Source: Candidatus Brocadia sp.
GTDB lineage: Bacteria; Planctomycetota; Brocadiia; Brocadiales; Brocadiaceae
Direction: 5' to 3'
Length of the DNA: 32,565 nt
Assembly (NCBI GenBank): GCA_013360945.1
Contig: JABWAQ010000040.1
Location: 1-32,565 of the forward strand
In this document: positions 16,357-23,955 of the stretch, piece after piece
How positions within the stretch are numbered: position 1 is the stretch's first letter
How the letters are laid out: each line of letters opens with the position of its first letter
Notes under the pieces: model-generated
The model's input: the letters and a program-made list of their open reading frames with translations, nothing else
The model's database searches: none
What the model was told of the DNA's origin: nothing
Program-made: the position numbers and the translations under genes

Positions 16357-16482
16357 ATGAAAATCGTTGTGATCGGCGGTACAGGCCTCATTGGCACGAA
16401 GGTCGTTAATCTGCTGCGCGGTCACGGTCACGAGGTCGTGACCCCTTTTGTTTCTTCCAAGGTTGGCTTTTTTAAAGACTGA
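16357..16482 (+). pseudogene. Truncated NAD(P)-binding (SDR/NmrA-like) protein
   Basis: A good ribosome site (AGGAGG) and ATG open a Rossmann nucleotide-binding start, MKIVVIGGTGLIG followed by TKVVNLLRGHGHEVV, but the frame ends after 41 residues (tail VSSKVGFFKD). Complete proteins of this family exceed 200 residues, so this is a 5' stub with the rest deleted at about 16445. It lies directly after the broken cupin, suggesting both came in on one fragment. Confidence 0.75.
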
Positions 16483-16522
16483 AACTGTATAATATCCTTA
16501 TTAGTTTTCATAGGAGACGTTT

Positions 16523-17344
16523 ATGGTATCTCAAAAAGAGAAAGGCTATAAATTCAAAGCGCTGCATGAAAGGCCGGGCTGTTTTGTGATCCCTAATCCT
16601 TGGGATATGGGTACAGCGCGCATACTCACAAATCTCGGATTTGAAGCGCTGGCGTCAACGAGTGCAGGTTTGGCGTTTTCACTAGGCAGGCGTGATAGAG
16701 AGGGTGCACTGAGTCGTGAGGAAACCCTGGCTAATGCACGGGCCATTGTGTCAGCCACCGACTTACCGGTCAGCGCAGACTTGGAAAATGGGTTTAGTGA
16801 TATGCCCGAAGGCGTATCTGAAACTATCGCACTGGCTGCACAAGCAGGATTGGCCGGCGGCTCAATAGAAGATGCCACCGGACGTCCTGATAGGCCTATT
16901 TATGAACTTGAGTTGGCCAGAGATCGAGTCAAAGCAGCCGTTGAAGAAGCCAGGAAACTGGCATTTCCCTTTTTAGTAACGGCCAGGGCGGAGAATTTTC
17001 TGTATGGGCGAGCCGATCTGAAGGACACCATTCAGCGGTTGCAACAATATCAGGAGGCGGGCGCGGATGTGCTTTATGCACCAGGCTTAAAATCAAAGGA
17101 AGATATCGTCACAGTAGTCCGCTCGGTGGACCGCCCGGTGAATGTTATCATGGGTTTACAGGGGGTAGCATTAACTCTTCAGGAACTGGAGGCGATAGGT
17201 GTGAAACGCGTAAGTGTGGGGTCTGCATTGAGCCGGGCTGCTTTTGGGGCCTTCCTGAAAGCGGCCCGTGAGATCAAAGAGCAAGGCTCTTTTCACTTTG
17301 CTGAGGCGGCGATCCCGTTTGATGAACTCAACCGAACGTTTTAA
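16523..17344 (+). CDS. Isocitrate lyase/PEP mutase family protein
   Basis: A 273-residue TIM-barrel enzyme of the isocitrate lyase/phosphoenolpyruvate mutase superfamily, which makes or breaks C-C or C-P bonds next to a carboxylate with Mg2+. Visible blocks are 'FVIPNPWDMGTARIL', 'ALASTSAGLAFSLGRRD', 'LPVSADLENGFSD' (Mg-binding acidic residues), 'GGSIEDATG', 'FLVTARAENF', 'GADVLYAPGLKS' and 'RVSVGSALSRAA'. The KKCGH motif of true isocitrate and methylisocitrate lyases is absent, so the reaction cannot be named; oxaloacetate decarboxylase-like activity is one option. An AGGAG site precedes the ATG. It is followed 13 bases later by a VOC gene, probably in one transcript. Confidence 0.88.
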   Translation: MVSQKEKGYKFKALHERPGCFVIPNPWDMGTARILTNLGFEALASTSAGLAFSLGRRDREGALSREETLANARAIVSATDLPVSADLENGFSDMPEGVSETIALAAQAGLAGGSIEDATGRPDRPIYELELARDRVKAAVEEARKLAFPFLVTARAENFLYGRADLKDTIQRLQQYQEAGADVLYAPGLKSKEDIVTVVRSVDRPVNVIMGLQGVALTLQELEAIGVKRVSVGSALSRAAFGAFLKAAREIKEQGSFHFAEAAIPFDELNRTF

Positions 17345-17357
17345 AAGGAGTTGAATA

Positions 17358-17741
17358 ATGTTCAAAAGAATCGATCACGTAGAAATTGTGCCAAGAGATG
17401 CACAAAAGACTATTGATTTCTATACTGATATTCTCGGTTTCGGCATCAAAAGCCGAAAAGAAAGAAACATGCCGCCCATGAGAGAGATCATCTATCTCCA
17501 GCTGGGCGATACGGTCATAGAGATTATTTCCGTAGATAAACCCGAGACAAAGTCGGAAATTCCGTGGGAAATTGGATATAGGGCTATTGCCCTTGAGGTG
17601 GAGGATATGACAAAGGCTGTAGATTATTTAAGAAGCAAAGGAATTGACATTGCCCGTGAACCTGTAGATTTGGGAGATTCGTATCGTGGAGAAATAAGAG
17701 ACCCTGACGGACTTATTATCGAACTCCGGCAATGGAAATAA
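17358..17741 (+). CDS. VOC family (glyoxalase-like) protein, paralogue 1
   Basis: A 127-residue vicinal-oxygen-chelate protein: 'MFKRIDHVEIVPRD' (first metal His), 'FYTDILGFGIK', 'YLQLGDTVIEII' (Glu), 'YRAIALEVEDM' and the closing 'RDPDGLIIELRQW' (last Glu). Such proteins bind a divalent metal and act as lyases, dioxygenases or resistance proteins; the substrate is not readable. AAGGAG precedes the start. A clear paralogue sharing about half its residues lies at 22821-23201, so the two copies bracket the transferred block between them. Confidence 0.9.
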   Translation: MFKRIDHVEIVPRDAQKTIDFYTDILGFGIKSRKERNMPPMREIIYLQLGDTVIEIISVDKPETKSEIPWEIGYRAIALEVEDMTKAVDYLRSKGIDIAREPVDLGDSYRGEIRDPDGLIIELRQWK

Positions 17742-17802
17742 TCGATCTGAACCAGCGCTCGAACAATGCTATTCACCCAACGCACCAGGAGTTTTCCAGG
17801 CC

Positions 17803-18204
17803 ATGCTTGGCCTGGAAAACTACATTCACTCATGCGGGTTAGAGAAATCATTGCTCAACTTTGTCAAAATGCGTGCCTCGCAGATCAATGGCTGCGTCTA
17901 TTGCCTTGATATGCACTCGAAAGAAGCGCGGTCAAGTGGCGAAACGGAGCAAAGGCTCCTTTCGCTCGATAATTGGCGTAAAGCTACTTGTTATACGGCG
18001 CGGGAACGGGCGGCCCTGGCATGGGCCGAAGCACTGACCTTAGTGTCAGAAAAACACGTTTCCGATGCACTTTTTAACGAAACCCGCAAACATTTTAGCG
18101 AGCAAGAGCTGGTAAATCTGAGTTTAGCCATAATATCCATCAATGGCTGGAACCGCCTGAATATCAGCTTCCGTTCAGTACCCGAGTCCTGTCCGGTTGA
18201 ATAG
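17803..18204 (+). CDS. Carboxymuconolactone decarboxylase/AhpD-like protein
   Basis: A 133-residue alkylhydroperoxidase-like protein with the family active site 'CVYCLDMHSKEAR' (CxxC plus His) preceded by 'VKMRASQINGC', and 'ERAALAWAEALTL'. AhpD-type proteins use the two cysteines in peroxide or thiol redox chemistry. Family-like sequence ('YSPNAPGVFQAMLGLE') extends about 14 codons upstream of this ATG in the same frame with no start codon ahead of it, so the original 5' end may be lost. The ATG at 17803 has AGGAG about 11 bases ahead and can still be used. It follows the VOC gene by 61 bases. Confidence 0.85.
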   Translation: MLGLENYIHSCGLEKSLLNFVKMRASQINGCVYCLDMHSKEARSSGETEQRLLSLDNWRKATCYTARERAALAWAEALTLVSEKHVSDALFNETRKHFSEQELVNLSLAIISINGWNRLNISFRSVPESCPVE

Positions 18205-18398
18205 AGAGGCAGGATAGGAATAGAACGGAATGTCACTGACGACATCGGCCGTGAGGCAGGCAGATAGATTCTGCCCTACTTTGCGCAGTCAGCGTGGTGT
18301 CAGGCAGTTGACGAAGCGCATCGGCGCTGTTACGCGTCGTGTAAACTTCCGGAAAGCTTGAAATGTTTGGCACGCGGGATAATTTCCTTTCCGGTTTC

Positions 18399-19250
18399 CT
18401 ACACGATTTTGCCCCTGCTTCGCAAACTTAATCGGCTGCAGCAACGGGCGCCCAACGCCCGTATCTTAAATTGAAATGCCAGACGGTTGCGCAAATGGCG
18501 GGTGGAACGGTACCATACCAACCGGTCCAGAAGTTCGCGAGTATCCGTCCGTCCTAACCCGTAGTGTGACAACAGGGTTTCACAATTAATTCCCGGATGA
18601 AGATTTGTCAGTCCATGCATCAAGCTAAGCAGATCGTAGCGTGCCATCACCGTTCGCTGAATATCTGCGGGGAAATGCAGCGCCCTTATCAGATCGACCA
18701 GACAGAATGTTGGTCTCCTTTGCGAAACTGATGTTACCAGGATATTCTTTGGAAGAAGCGCTCCGTGATATATGCCGCATTGGTGCATCTGCCGAACCAC
18801 ATCGAACAGCGCCGGCAAATCGTCAGGAACTACGGACGCAGTATTAGCCCTGAATGCCTCTTTAAGGTTGACCGCAGCAGGGATTTCCCGGGTAACCAGT
18901 ATCTCAAAGCGGCCATGTTCAGAGGCAGAACCAAAACCCCAGAGCAGTGGCACGCTGCATGGAACTCCGGCAGATTCAAGCACGTGGAGCGCTTCGTACT
19001 CGCGTTGGACCTTGAAATTAAAGAGGCGCTCCCGATGCCAATCCACAAAACCACGGTGCCGGTACATCTTAACGACGGTTGCCTCGCTATTCCCGACCGT
19101 TTTTCGCCAGACGAGGGTTCTCTTCTCACTCTTGATAAAAGCCTTCGTGTCCGGGATGATGAGCGACTCCTCTGTGTGAAAGCTGCCTGACGCAAATCGT
19201 GAAGCGCCGATGGAGAAGCGATAGAGATTATGTTGTGGCTGCATTCTCAT
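18399..19250 (-). CDS. WaaP-like lipopolysaccharide kinase family protein
   Basis: A 283-residue protein of the Kdo/WaaP-RfaP kinase family, relatives of protein kinases that phosphorylate heptose or Kdo of lipopolysaccharide. Signals are 'VVKMYRHRGF' (candidate ATP-binding Lys), 'REYEALHVLESAGV', 'RQMHQCGIYHGALLPKNILV' (HG-x5-N catalytic loop) and 'FCLVDLIRAL' (the Asp of the metal-binding loop). I chose the ATG at 19250, whose ATGA overlaps the stop of the upstream methyltransferase gene; a further upstream in-frame start at 19307 would overlap it by 61 bases. Translational coupling suggests the two enzymes act in one pathway, perhaps on a surface glycan. Confidence 0.8.
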   Translation of the reverse strand: MRMQPQHNLYRFSIGASRFASGSFHTEESLIIPDTKAFIKSEKRTLVWRKTVGNSEATVVKMYRHRGFVDWHRERLFNFKVQREYEALHVLESAGVPCSVPLLWGFGSASEHGRFEILVTREIPAAVNLKEAFRANTASVVPDDLPALFDVVRQMHQCGIYHGALLPKNILVTSVSQRRPTFCLVDLIRALHFPADIQRTVMARYDLLSLMHGLTNLHPGINCETLLSHYGLGRTDTRELLDRLVWYRSTRHLRNRLAFQFKIRALGARCCSRLSLRSRGKIV

Positions 19251-20107
19251 GACTTGACCAGCAGCGCATAACGATGTCCCGATCCGATCCACGAGAGCAT
19301 TGGACATGCTTCGAGCCGCGCGTTGTGCCGTCGTGCAATGGCGTCAACCTCACTCACGGTCATCGTATATTTCTGACGTTTACGGTGAATAGGCTGGCGC
19401 ATGCGGCGGATGATGTTTTTCATAGAATTATAGTCGAAAAAGGTCACGATCACGAACCGTCTGGCAACGCGGAGCAGTTCTACCACGAGTTGTTCACGTT
19501 CTTCCGGTTTGTGCAGGTGATGGCATAGACGGATGCATACCACTCCATCTACCACGGCGTCACGGAATGGAATATGAAGCGCCGAGGCCGTCATCCAGAT
19601 TTGCGCGGTTTCCATACGGCTGTGCTGTTGGCTATACTGCACTTGTCCCATAGCGATATCTGCTTCGATCAAAAGGTCGGTGAACTTTGCCATAGCGCTG
19701 CTGAGTCGTCCGCCACCACAAGGTAACTCAAGCAAGGTGTGACTGCGTGGCTGGGAGGAAAGCAGCCGGTCAAGCAGTCGGAATTCACGCTGCGTGCTCC
19801 AGCGTTTGAAGACGTGCTGTTTGTATTTGAGGTTGTAACCTGCCGCTGCATCAAGTTGCTGATATTCCTGCTGGTAAGATTCCCGGGTTGGTCCTTGATG
19901 GGCAGATGGCTTTGTTTCGGCTTCGCCCAGAACGGCAAGCATGAGAACGCCTTCACGAATGAAATAAACATTTCCACATGCCCGGCAAACCAGGGTATCT
20001 ATCTTCCTTTCAAAGATTCCCCTGCATGCAGGACATGCGAGTAAATCCTGGATATCAGACAGGTTGCGCTCCGCAGCATGGTTGTTTTGCATAAGATTCA
20101 AGGGCAA
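19247..20107 (-). CDS. SAM-dependent methyltransferase with N-terminal Trm112-type zinc ribbon
   Basis: A 286-residue protein. Residues 22-60 form a Trm112-like zinc ribbon (C25-x2-C28 and C41-x2-C44, followed by 'GNVYFIREGVLML'). Residues about 118-230 form a class I methyltransferase with motif I 'LLELPCGGGRLS', an acidic end of strand 2 ('LLIEADIAMGQV') and 'AVVDGVVCIRLCHHL' as motif IV/post-IV. Free-standing Trm112-methyltransferase fusions of this type are common but their substrates are mostly unknown. Its stop overlaps the start of the WaaP-like kinase gene by 4 bases, an obvious two-gene operon. Locally GC-richer than the flagellar and tRNA regions. Confidence 0.85.
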   Translation of the reverse strand: MPLNLMQNNHAAERNLSDIQDLLACPACRGIFERKIDTLVCRACGNVYFIREGVLMLAVLGEAETKPSAHQGPTRESYQQEYQQLDAAAGYNLKYKQHVFKRWSTQREFRLLDRLLSSQPRSHTLLELPCGGGRLSSAMAKFTDLLIEADIAMGQVQYSQQHSRMETAQIWMTASALHIPFRDAVVDGVVCIRLCHHLHKPEEREQLVVELLRVARRFVIVTFFDYNSMKNIIRRMRQPIHRKRQKYTMTVSEVDAIARRHNARLEACPMLSWIGSGHRYALLVKS

Positions 20108-20580
20108 GTTCGAGATAAAAATTTATTTTACTAGCATATGACTGAGAACGCAACCAGTCGATCTGTCTGAATAAGTCGTGTATGGAATTTTATTTTGTGT
20201 CTTTCTGCCTGTCCATTGATGATAATGTAAGGTTGCTTTTCTTCATCGGTAAAAAATCACTATAGCAAAAATGAAGAAATTTGCAAGTTATTTTGATTCT
20301 GCGTAACTATTCAGAAAAAATATTCTCTGTCAGTTTTCGCTGAATAGTTGCGTTTTTGCAGTGAATAAAGAATAGCTTGACTATATCCCGTAAATGAAGT
20401 AAAAAGTAAATGATGCCGATATCAGGCAATACAACGAGAATTAATTTCATACTTGACGTAAAAAATGTGATAATTGGGGAATTCAGGTATGAAATTATGT
20501 TTCAGTAAGGCAGCAAGGAGGGCTGCTTGACTACAAAACCAGGTATAATACCCAAATTGGCTTTGTGAAGGAGACATAAC
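20108..20580. other. Intergenic region between divergent operons
   Basis: No gene recognised. It contains a short inverted repeat (GCGTAACTATTCAG 20301-20314 and CGCTGAATAGTTGCG 20338-20352). The second arm reappears inverted at 23287-23305. The region should hold promoters for the methyltransferase (minus) and the exported protein (plus), but neither is clear. Confidence 0.5.
20338..20356 (+). repeat. 19-base inverted end, left
   Basis: CGCTGAATAGTTGCGTTTT. Its reverse complement matches 23287-23305 at 17 of 19 positions. The two face each other across a 2968-base segment holding four small accessory genes, so they could be the ends of a mobilised unit. Alternatively they are independent copies of a small repeat, since a third AACTATTCAG occurs at 20305. 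Confidence 0.5.
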
Positions 20581-20856
20581 ATGAAAAACTATTTCAGAGC
20601 GTTGCTTGTGGTTTTATTCCTTGTCCTTTGTTCGATTCCTGCACTTGCGGATGACCTGGAAGGCCGGATAGAATCAATCAATAAAAGTGAACAGTCTTTT
20701 GTTGTTCAAGGGATTAGATTTTTCGTGACTCAGTCAACTGACTATGACGATGGTCTGAAAGGGTTTGCTGATCTGAAAGAAGGACAAAAAGTCGAGGTTG
20801 ATTTTGAGTATCGCGATGGCAAGCATTTTGCCATAGAAATTGAACTCAAAGTTTAA
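20581..20856 (+). CDS. Small exported DUF5666-like protein
   Basis: A 91-residue protein with a signal peptide (hydrophobic 'LLVVLFLVLCSIPALA', cleavage expected at ALA-DD) and a single small beta-barrel-like domain: 'LEGRIESINKSEQSFVVQG', 'FADLKEGQKVEVDFEYRDG', 'FAIEIEL'. The pattern (strand, turn, hydrophobic strand, 'L-x-x-G-x-x-V-x-V') matches DUF5666/OB-like periplasmic proteins of unknown role. AAGGAG precedes the ATG. Confidence 0.75.
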   Translation: MKNYFRALLVVLFLVLCSIPALADDLEGRIESINKSEQSFVVQGIRFFVTQSTDYDDGLKGFADLKEGQKVEVDFEYRDGKHFAIEIELKV

Positions 20857-21020
20857 TCTGGGACTGTTTTGGAGGTGCTGAGCGTCATAACATGATAACA
20901 AGCGGCTGTACGCGACCGCTTCTCCACCGCTTCGCTGTTAAAAACTGGCGCGCGAGCCGTGGCATTCGATGTCGCACAGCTAGAAGTCAACCAGATGCGT
21001 AGTAGATGAAGGAAGTACCG

Positions 21021-21878
21021 ATGAACGTCACATTACGACCGGGCAACGCCAAAGATGCCACGCGCTGCGGGGTGATCTGTTACGAAGCTTTCAGGACAAT
21101 CGCTGAACAGCACAACTTCCCTGCGGACTTTCCCTTGCCCGCAGACGCCACCGAATTCGTGACGGGGCTGCTGGCGCACCCCGGCTTCTACGCAGTGGTT
21201 GCCGAGCTTGACGGCCAGGTAGTCGGCAGCAACTTCCTTGACGAGCGTTCGACCGTGGCGGGTATTGGTCCGATCACGGTCGTTCCTGCCTTCCAAAACC
21301 ATACAGTCGGGCGGCAGCTAATGCAGCACGTCCTTGATCGGGCGGCTCAGCGGCGCTTCCCGGGAGTCAGGCTGGTCCAGGCGGCATATCATAACCGATC
21401 GCTCTCTCTTTATACGAAATTAGGGTTTGTTGCCCGCGAGCCGCTGTCCACTATGCAAGGGGCGCCCCTCGCCATACAGATTCCCGGCTACATCGTTCGC
21501 CCGGCCACCGCGCATGATCTGGACGCCTGCAATCAGGTTTGTGTGCATGTTCACGGTCATGACCGTTTTGAGGAACTGCTTGATGCGATCCAACAGGGCG
21601 CCGCGATCGTTGTCGAACACGAGGGGCGTATCACCGGTTATGCCACGCCGATAGCGTTCTTTGGCCATGCCGTCGGCAAGACGAACAAAGATCTGAAAGC
21701 CCTTATCGGGGCGGCCACTGCGTTCCCGGGTCCAGGATTCCTCCTGCCAACACGCAACGGAGAGTTGTTACGGTGGTGTTTGGACCACGGTCTACGCGTG
21801 GTCCAGCCGATGATGCTCATGAGCGTCGGTCTCTATAATGAGCCTGCTGGCGCGTTCCTGCCATCGATCCTCTACTGA
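21021..21878 (+). CDS. Double-domain GNAT acetyltransferase
   Basis: A 285-residue protein from the ATG at 21021, chosen because AAGGA lies 8 bases ahead; an ATG at 21006 would add five residues. The N-terminal GNAT domain begins 'MNVTLRPGNAKDA' and has the acetyl-CoA motif 'VVPAFQNHTVGRQLM' and the late 'YHNRSLSLYTKLGF'. A second, degenerate GNAT-like half follows ('YIVRPATAHDLDACNQV', 'GAAIVVEHEGRITGYAT'). The substrate is not readable. It is one of the more GC-rich genes in the window, pointing to transfer. Confidence 0.85.
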   Translation: MNVTLRPGNAKDATRCGVICYEAFRTIAEQHNFPADFPLPADATEFVTGLLAHPGFYAVVAELDGQVVGSNFLDERSTVAGIGPITVVPAFQNHTVGRQLMQHVLDRAAQRRFPGVRLVQAAYHNRSLSLYTKLGFVAREPLSTMQGAPLAIQIPGYIVRPATAHDLDACNQVCVHVHGHDRFEELLDAIQQGAAIVVEHEGRITGYATPIAFFGHAVGKTNKDLKALIGAATAFPGPGFLLPTRNGELLRWCLDHGLRVVQPMMLMSVGLYNEPAGAFLPSILY

Positions 21879-22176
21879 GCCTGAGTAGCCCGGCAACAGG
21901 TGAGCGGTAGAGTTATGCATTATTGTAAGGGGCGTTAGTCTGTTAAATGATGATAAAAGCACATGGTATTGACAATCATTTCAGATTCGTTCGGGTCAGA
22001 ATGATTTAAAAAACTAATCAAATAAATATATAACAACCAGATGGATGTGAACGGGAGGCACAGGACACTTTTACGGCAGTCGATGCATTCAATCTGCAAA
22101 TCGTTTCTTTGTTCTCGTATATCATACAGTGCCTCTTGTCAGTCATCTGTGCGTTAACGCTATGGAGTTCATTAGC
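21879..22176. other. Leader region of the SMR exporter gene
   Basis: About 298 bases with no gene. An inverted repeat (AATCATTT and GAATGATT, about 21975-22012) lies in the middle. I looked for a guanidine riboswitch because the next gene is SugE-like and did not find the conserved ACGR hairpin loops. Confidence 0.4.
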
Positions 22177-22494
22177 ATGAGCTGGATTTACCTGATTCTT
22201 GCAGGGTTTTTCGAGATTGGCTGGCCCGTCGGCTTCAAAATGGCACAAGAGCCGGGCATGCGTTGGAGTGGTATCGGTATCGCCGTTTTCTTCATGACCG
22301 TAAGCGGCGCCATGCTTTGGCTTGCGCAACGTCATATCCCGATGGGTACCGCATATGCTGTCTGGACGGGGATTGGAGCGGCAGGCACCTTCCTGGTTGG
22401 GGTGTTGTATTACGGTGATCCAACGTCCGTTATTCGGTACGCCGGCGTTGCTTTGATCATCGCCGGAGTCATTGCATTAAAGTTGGCGCACTGA
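22177..22494 (+). CDS. SMR family exporter, SugE/Gdx type
   Basis: A 105-residue four-helix small multidrug resistance protein, exactly the family length from the ATG at 22177; GGAG lies 9 bases ahead. The conserved Glu in helix 1 ('LAGFFEIGWPVGFKM') and 'IPMGTAYAVWTGIGAAGTF' in helix 3 place it in the SugE/Gdx branch, known for exporting guanidinium with proton antiport, rather than the EmrE branch. Small dimeric inner membrane transporter. It is followed by a broken MgtC/SapB fragment on the other strand. Confidence 0.88.
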   Translation: MSWIYLILAGFFEIGWPVGFKMAQEPGMRWSGIGIAVFFMTVSGAMLWLAQRHIPMGTAYAVWTGIGAAGTFLVGVLYYGDPTSVIRYAGVALIIAGVIALKLAH

Positions 22495-22508
22495 GGCTAA
22501 CAATTCAT

Positions 22509-22649
22509 TCAAACCGATGCCGCTGCGCCGGGAATGTAGAGGCCCGATCCGATGGCAAGCCCGATGGCGGCAACAGCCCAGAGTCCTGCGGCAGTGGTAA
22601 GACCCCGAATGATCTCCTGCCGGAGGAAAAGAATGGTGCCTAAACCTCT
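22509..22649 (-). pseudogene. MgtC/SapB family C-terminal transmembrane fragment
   Basis: On the minus strand, 46 codons ending in TGA at 22509-22511 encode 'GLGTILFLRQEIIRGLTT' followed by 'AAGLWAVAAIGLAIGSGLY'. This is the helix 3-4 region of MgtC/SapB membrane proteins, which normally reads GAGTIL...V-x-GLTTAA-x-LW-x-x-AA-x-G. Homology stops at about 22649 with no start codon, so the 5' part is gone. It lies convergent to and 14 bases from the SMR gene. Confidence 0.65.
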
Positions 22650-22820
22650 CAAAATGAATAAGACAACTCAATGGTGTATATACACAGCCGTTCAGTTAGA
22701 GTCGTCACAGATTGGTACTGTATTTCAGGAAAGATTGAATGCAATTATAGTCCAAAAGGAAGGTTGTATACTGCAAAGACCGGGGAAAGTTTTTAAAATA
22801 ATAAGCAAAGGAGATTAATT

Positions 22821-23201
22821 ATGTTTAAGAGGATTGACCACGTTGAAATTATTCCTTGTAATTTAGAGAAGACTATGAGCTTCTATACTGATATCCTGGG
22901 TTTCAGAATTAAACAAAGATATAAAATTGACGTTTCTCCTTTGGCTGAGGTTGTTTATCTGGAACTTAACGATACCGTTGTTGAGCTTATGCGGGTTAAG
23001 GAACCTGTCCCCGCATCTCAAAACCCGTGGCAAATTGGTTACCGGGCGCTTGCAATTGAAGTCGATGACATGGATGAGACTATAAAATATCTCAATGATA
23101 AAGGGGTTGCAGTAACGTGGGGGCCAGTAATTTCAGGGAAATCAAAAAGGGCCGAAATAAAAGACCCCGATGGGCTCATCATCGAACTGAGACAGTGGTA
23201 A
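22821..23201 (+). CDS. VOC family (glyoxalase-like) protein, paralogue 2
   Basis: A 126-residue vicinal-oxygen-chelate protein, paralogous to 17358-17741: the same 'MFKRIDHVEI' start, 'FYTDILGF', 'NPWQIGYRALAIEVDDM' and 'DPDGLIIELRQW' end. It therefore keeps the metal-ligand His and Glu positions. AAAGGAG precedes the ATG. Sequence between the two copies differs most around residues 35-65, near the expected substrate pocket. It lies at the right end of the accessory block, just before the right inverted end. Confidence 0.9.
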   Translation: MFKRIDHVEIIPCNLEKTMSFYTDILGFRIKQRYKIDVSPLAEVVYLELNDTVVELMRVKEPVPASQNPWQIGYRALAIEVDDMDETIKYLNDKGVAVTWGPVISGKSKRAEIKDPDGLIIELRQW

Positions 23202-23286
23202 GAAGGTAGAAATAATTACTATAAATCTGCTAATATTTTTTCTTAATTCTTGACTATTTTGATTATTTCAGAACACTATCAGTAAA

Positions 23287-23305
23287 AAAATGTAACTATT
23301 CAGCG
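23287..23305 (-). repeat. 19-base inverted end, right
   Basis: AAAATGTAACTATTCAGCG, the inverted partner of 20338-20356 with two mismatches. It closes the segment containing the DUF5666-like, GNAT, SMR and VOC genes. Confidence 0.5.
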
Positions 23306-23330
23306 TACTTTCACCCCTACAGGGTTTTAC

Positions 23331-23391
23331 AGGGAGCATTCCCGATTTTTTCTAAATCTGGTTAACCTGGTAGGGTGGGCATCGCCCACCT
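23331..23391. repeat. GGTGGGCGATGCCCACC palindromic repeat, copy 2 (inverted)
   Basis: Inverted relative of 7804-7914: GCATTCCCGATTTTTT, then AAATCTGGTTAACCTGGTAG, then a perfect GGTGGGC-ATC-GCCCACC palindrome. Only one palindromic arm set is kept, so it is a shorter version of the element. Confidence 0.75.
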
Positions 23392-23555
23392 TACCATTCT
23401 GCTGCGCTCCATTGCCGCTGGTGAGCTTCGACGTTAGCCAGCAGAGCATATTTACTGTGTTGGATTACCTGGTATGAAATAAGGTCGTATCCATAAAGTG
23501 CCCTCTTATTGTGAATATCGCCGGACGCAATACAGTGATATGTTCTTATTTGTAA

Positions 23556-23729
23556 AGTAACTTCGACTTCCACACGATTGTTCAAATCCTAAAGGCTTTT
23601 TCCCCACACGAAAACCGGCAGGAATTTATCCTCAACGAAACCACAGTCAAACTCAAACGTGATGAGGAGGATATTGCTAAAGACTCTATCAAAATACCAA
23701 AAGATTCTTTTTTGCGGTTTAAATTTTAA
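23556..23729 (+). pseudogene. Possible gene remnant, 57 codons without a start
   Basis: A reading frame between two stops encodes 'FDFHTIVQILKAFSPHENRQ', then 'EFILNETTVKLKRDEEDIAK' and 'IPKDSFLRFKF'. It looks like a protein C terminus, but no start codon is present and I do not recognise a family. The rest of 23202-23955 shows no other gene. Confidence 0.3.
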
Positions 23730-23955
23730 ACTCATGTATCATTTTCTTTGCGTATCGAATTCGCCTTGTTATTGTGGTAAGTCCCGGAAGTATTAGTCCT
23801 GCAAGCCAAATGATACAATTTTCATCTTTACCCTCTATTATCTTGCGTCCTGTGTCATGCATCCGGTATTATGTGTTTCATGATATAACATGTGTTTTCT
23901 TGTTGCATATGAAGACTGGGTAAACTTTGGCATACTTAAACAGAATTAAGAAAAA

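Noticed and set aside
18765..19190. Several overlapping open frames opposite the WaaP-like kinase gene.
   Set aside because: They are side effects of GC-rich coding sequence. Only the minus-strand frame shows kinase motifs and coupling to the methyltransferase.
21879..22176. Guanidine riboswitch ahead of the SugE/Gdx-type exporter.
   Set aside because: No paired hairpins with ACGR loops and no ykkC-like core were seen.
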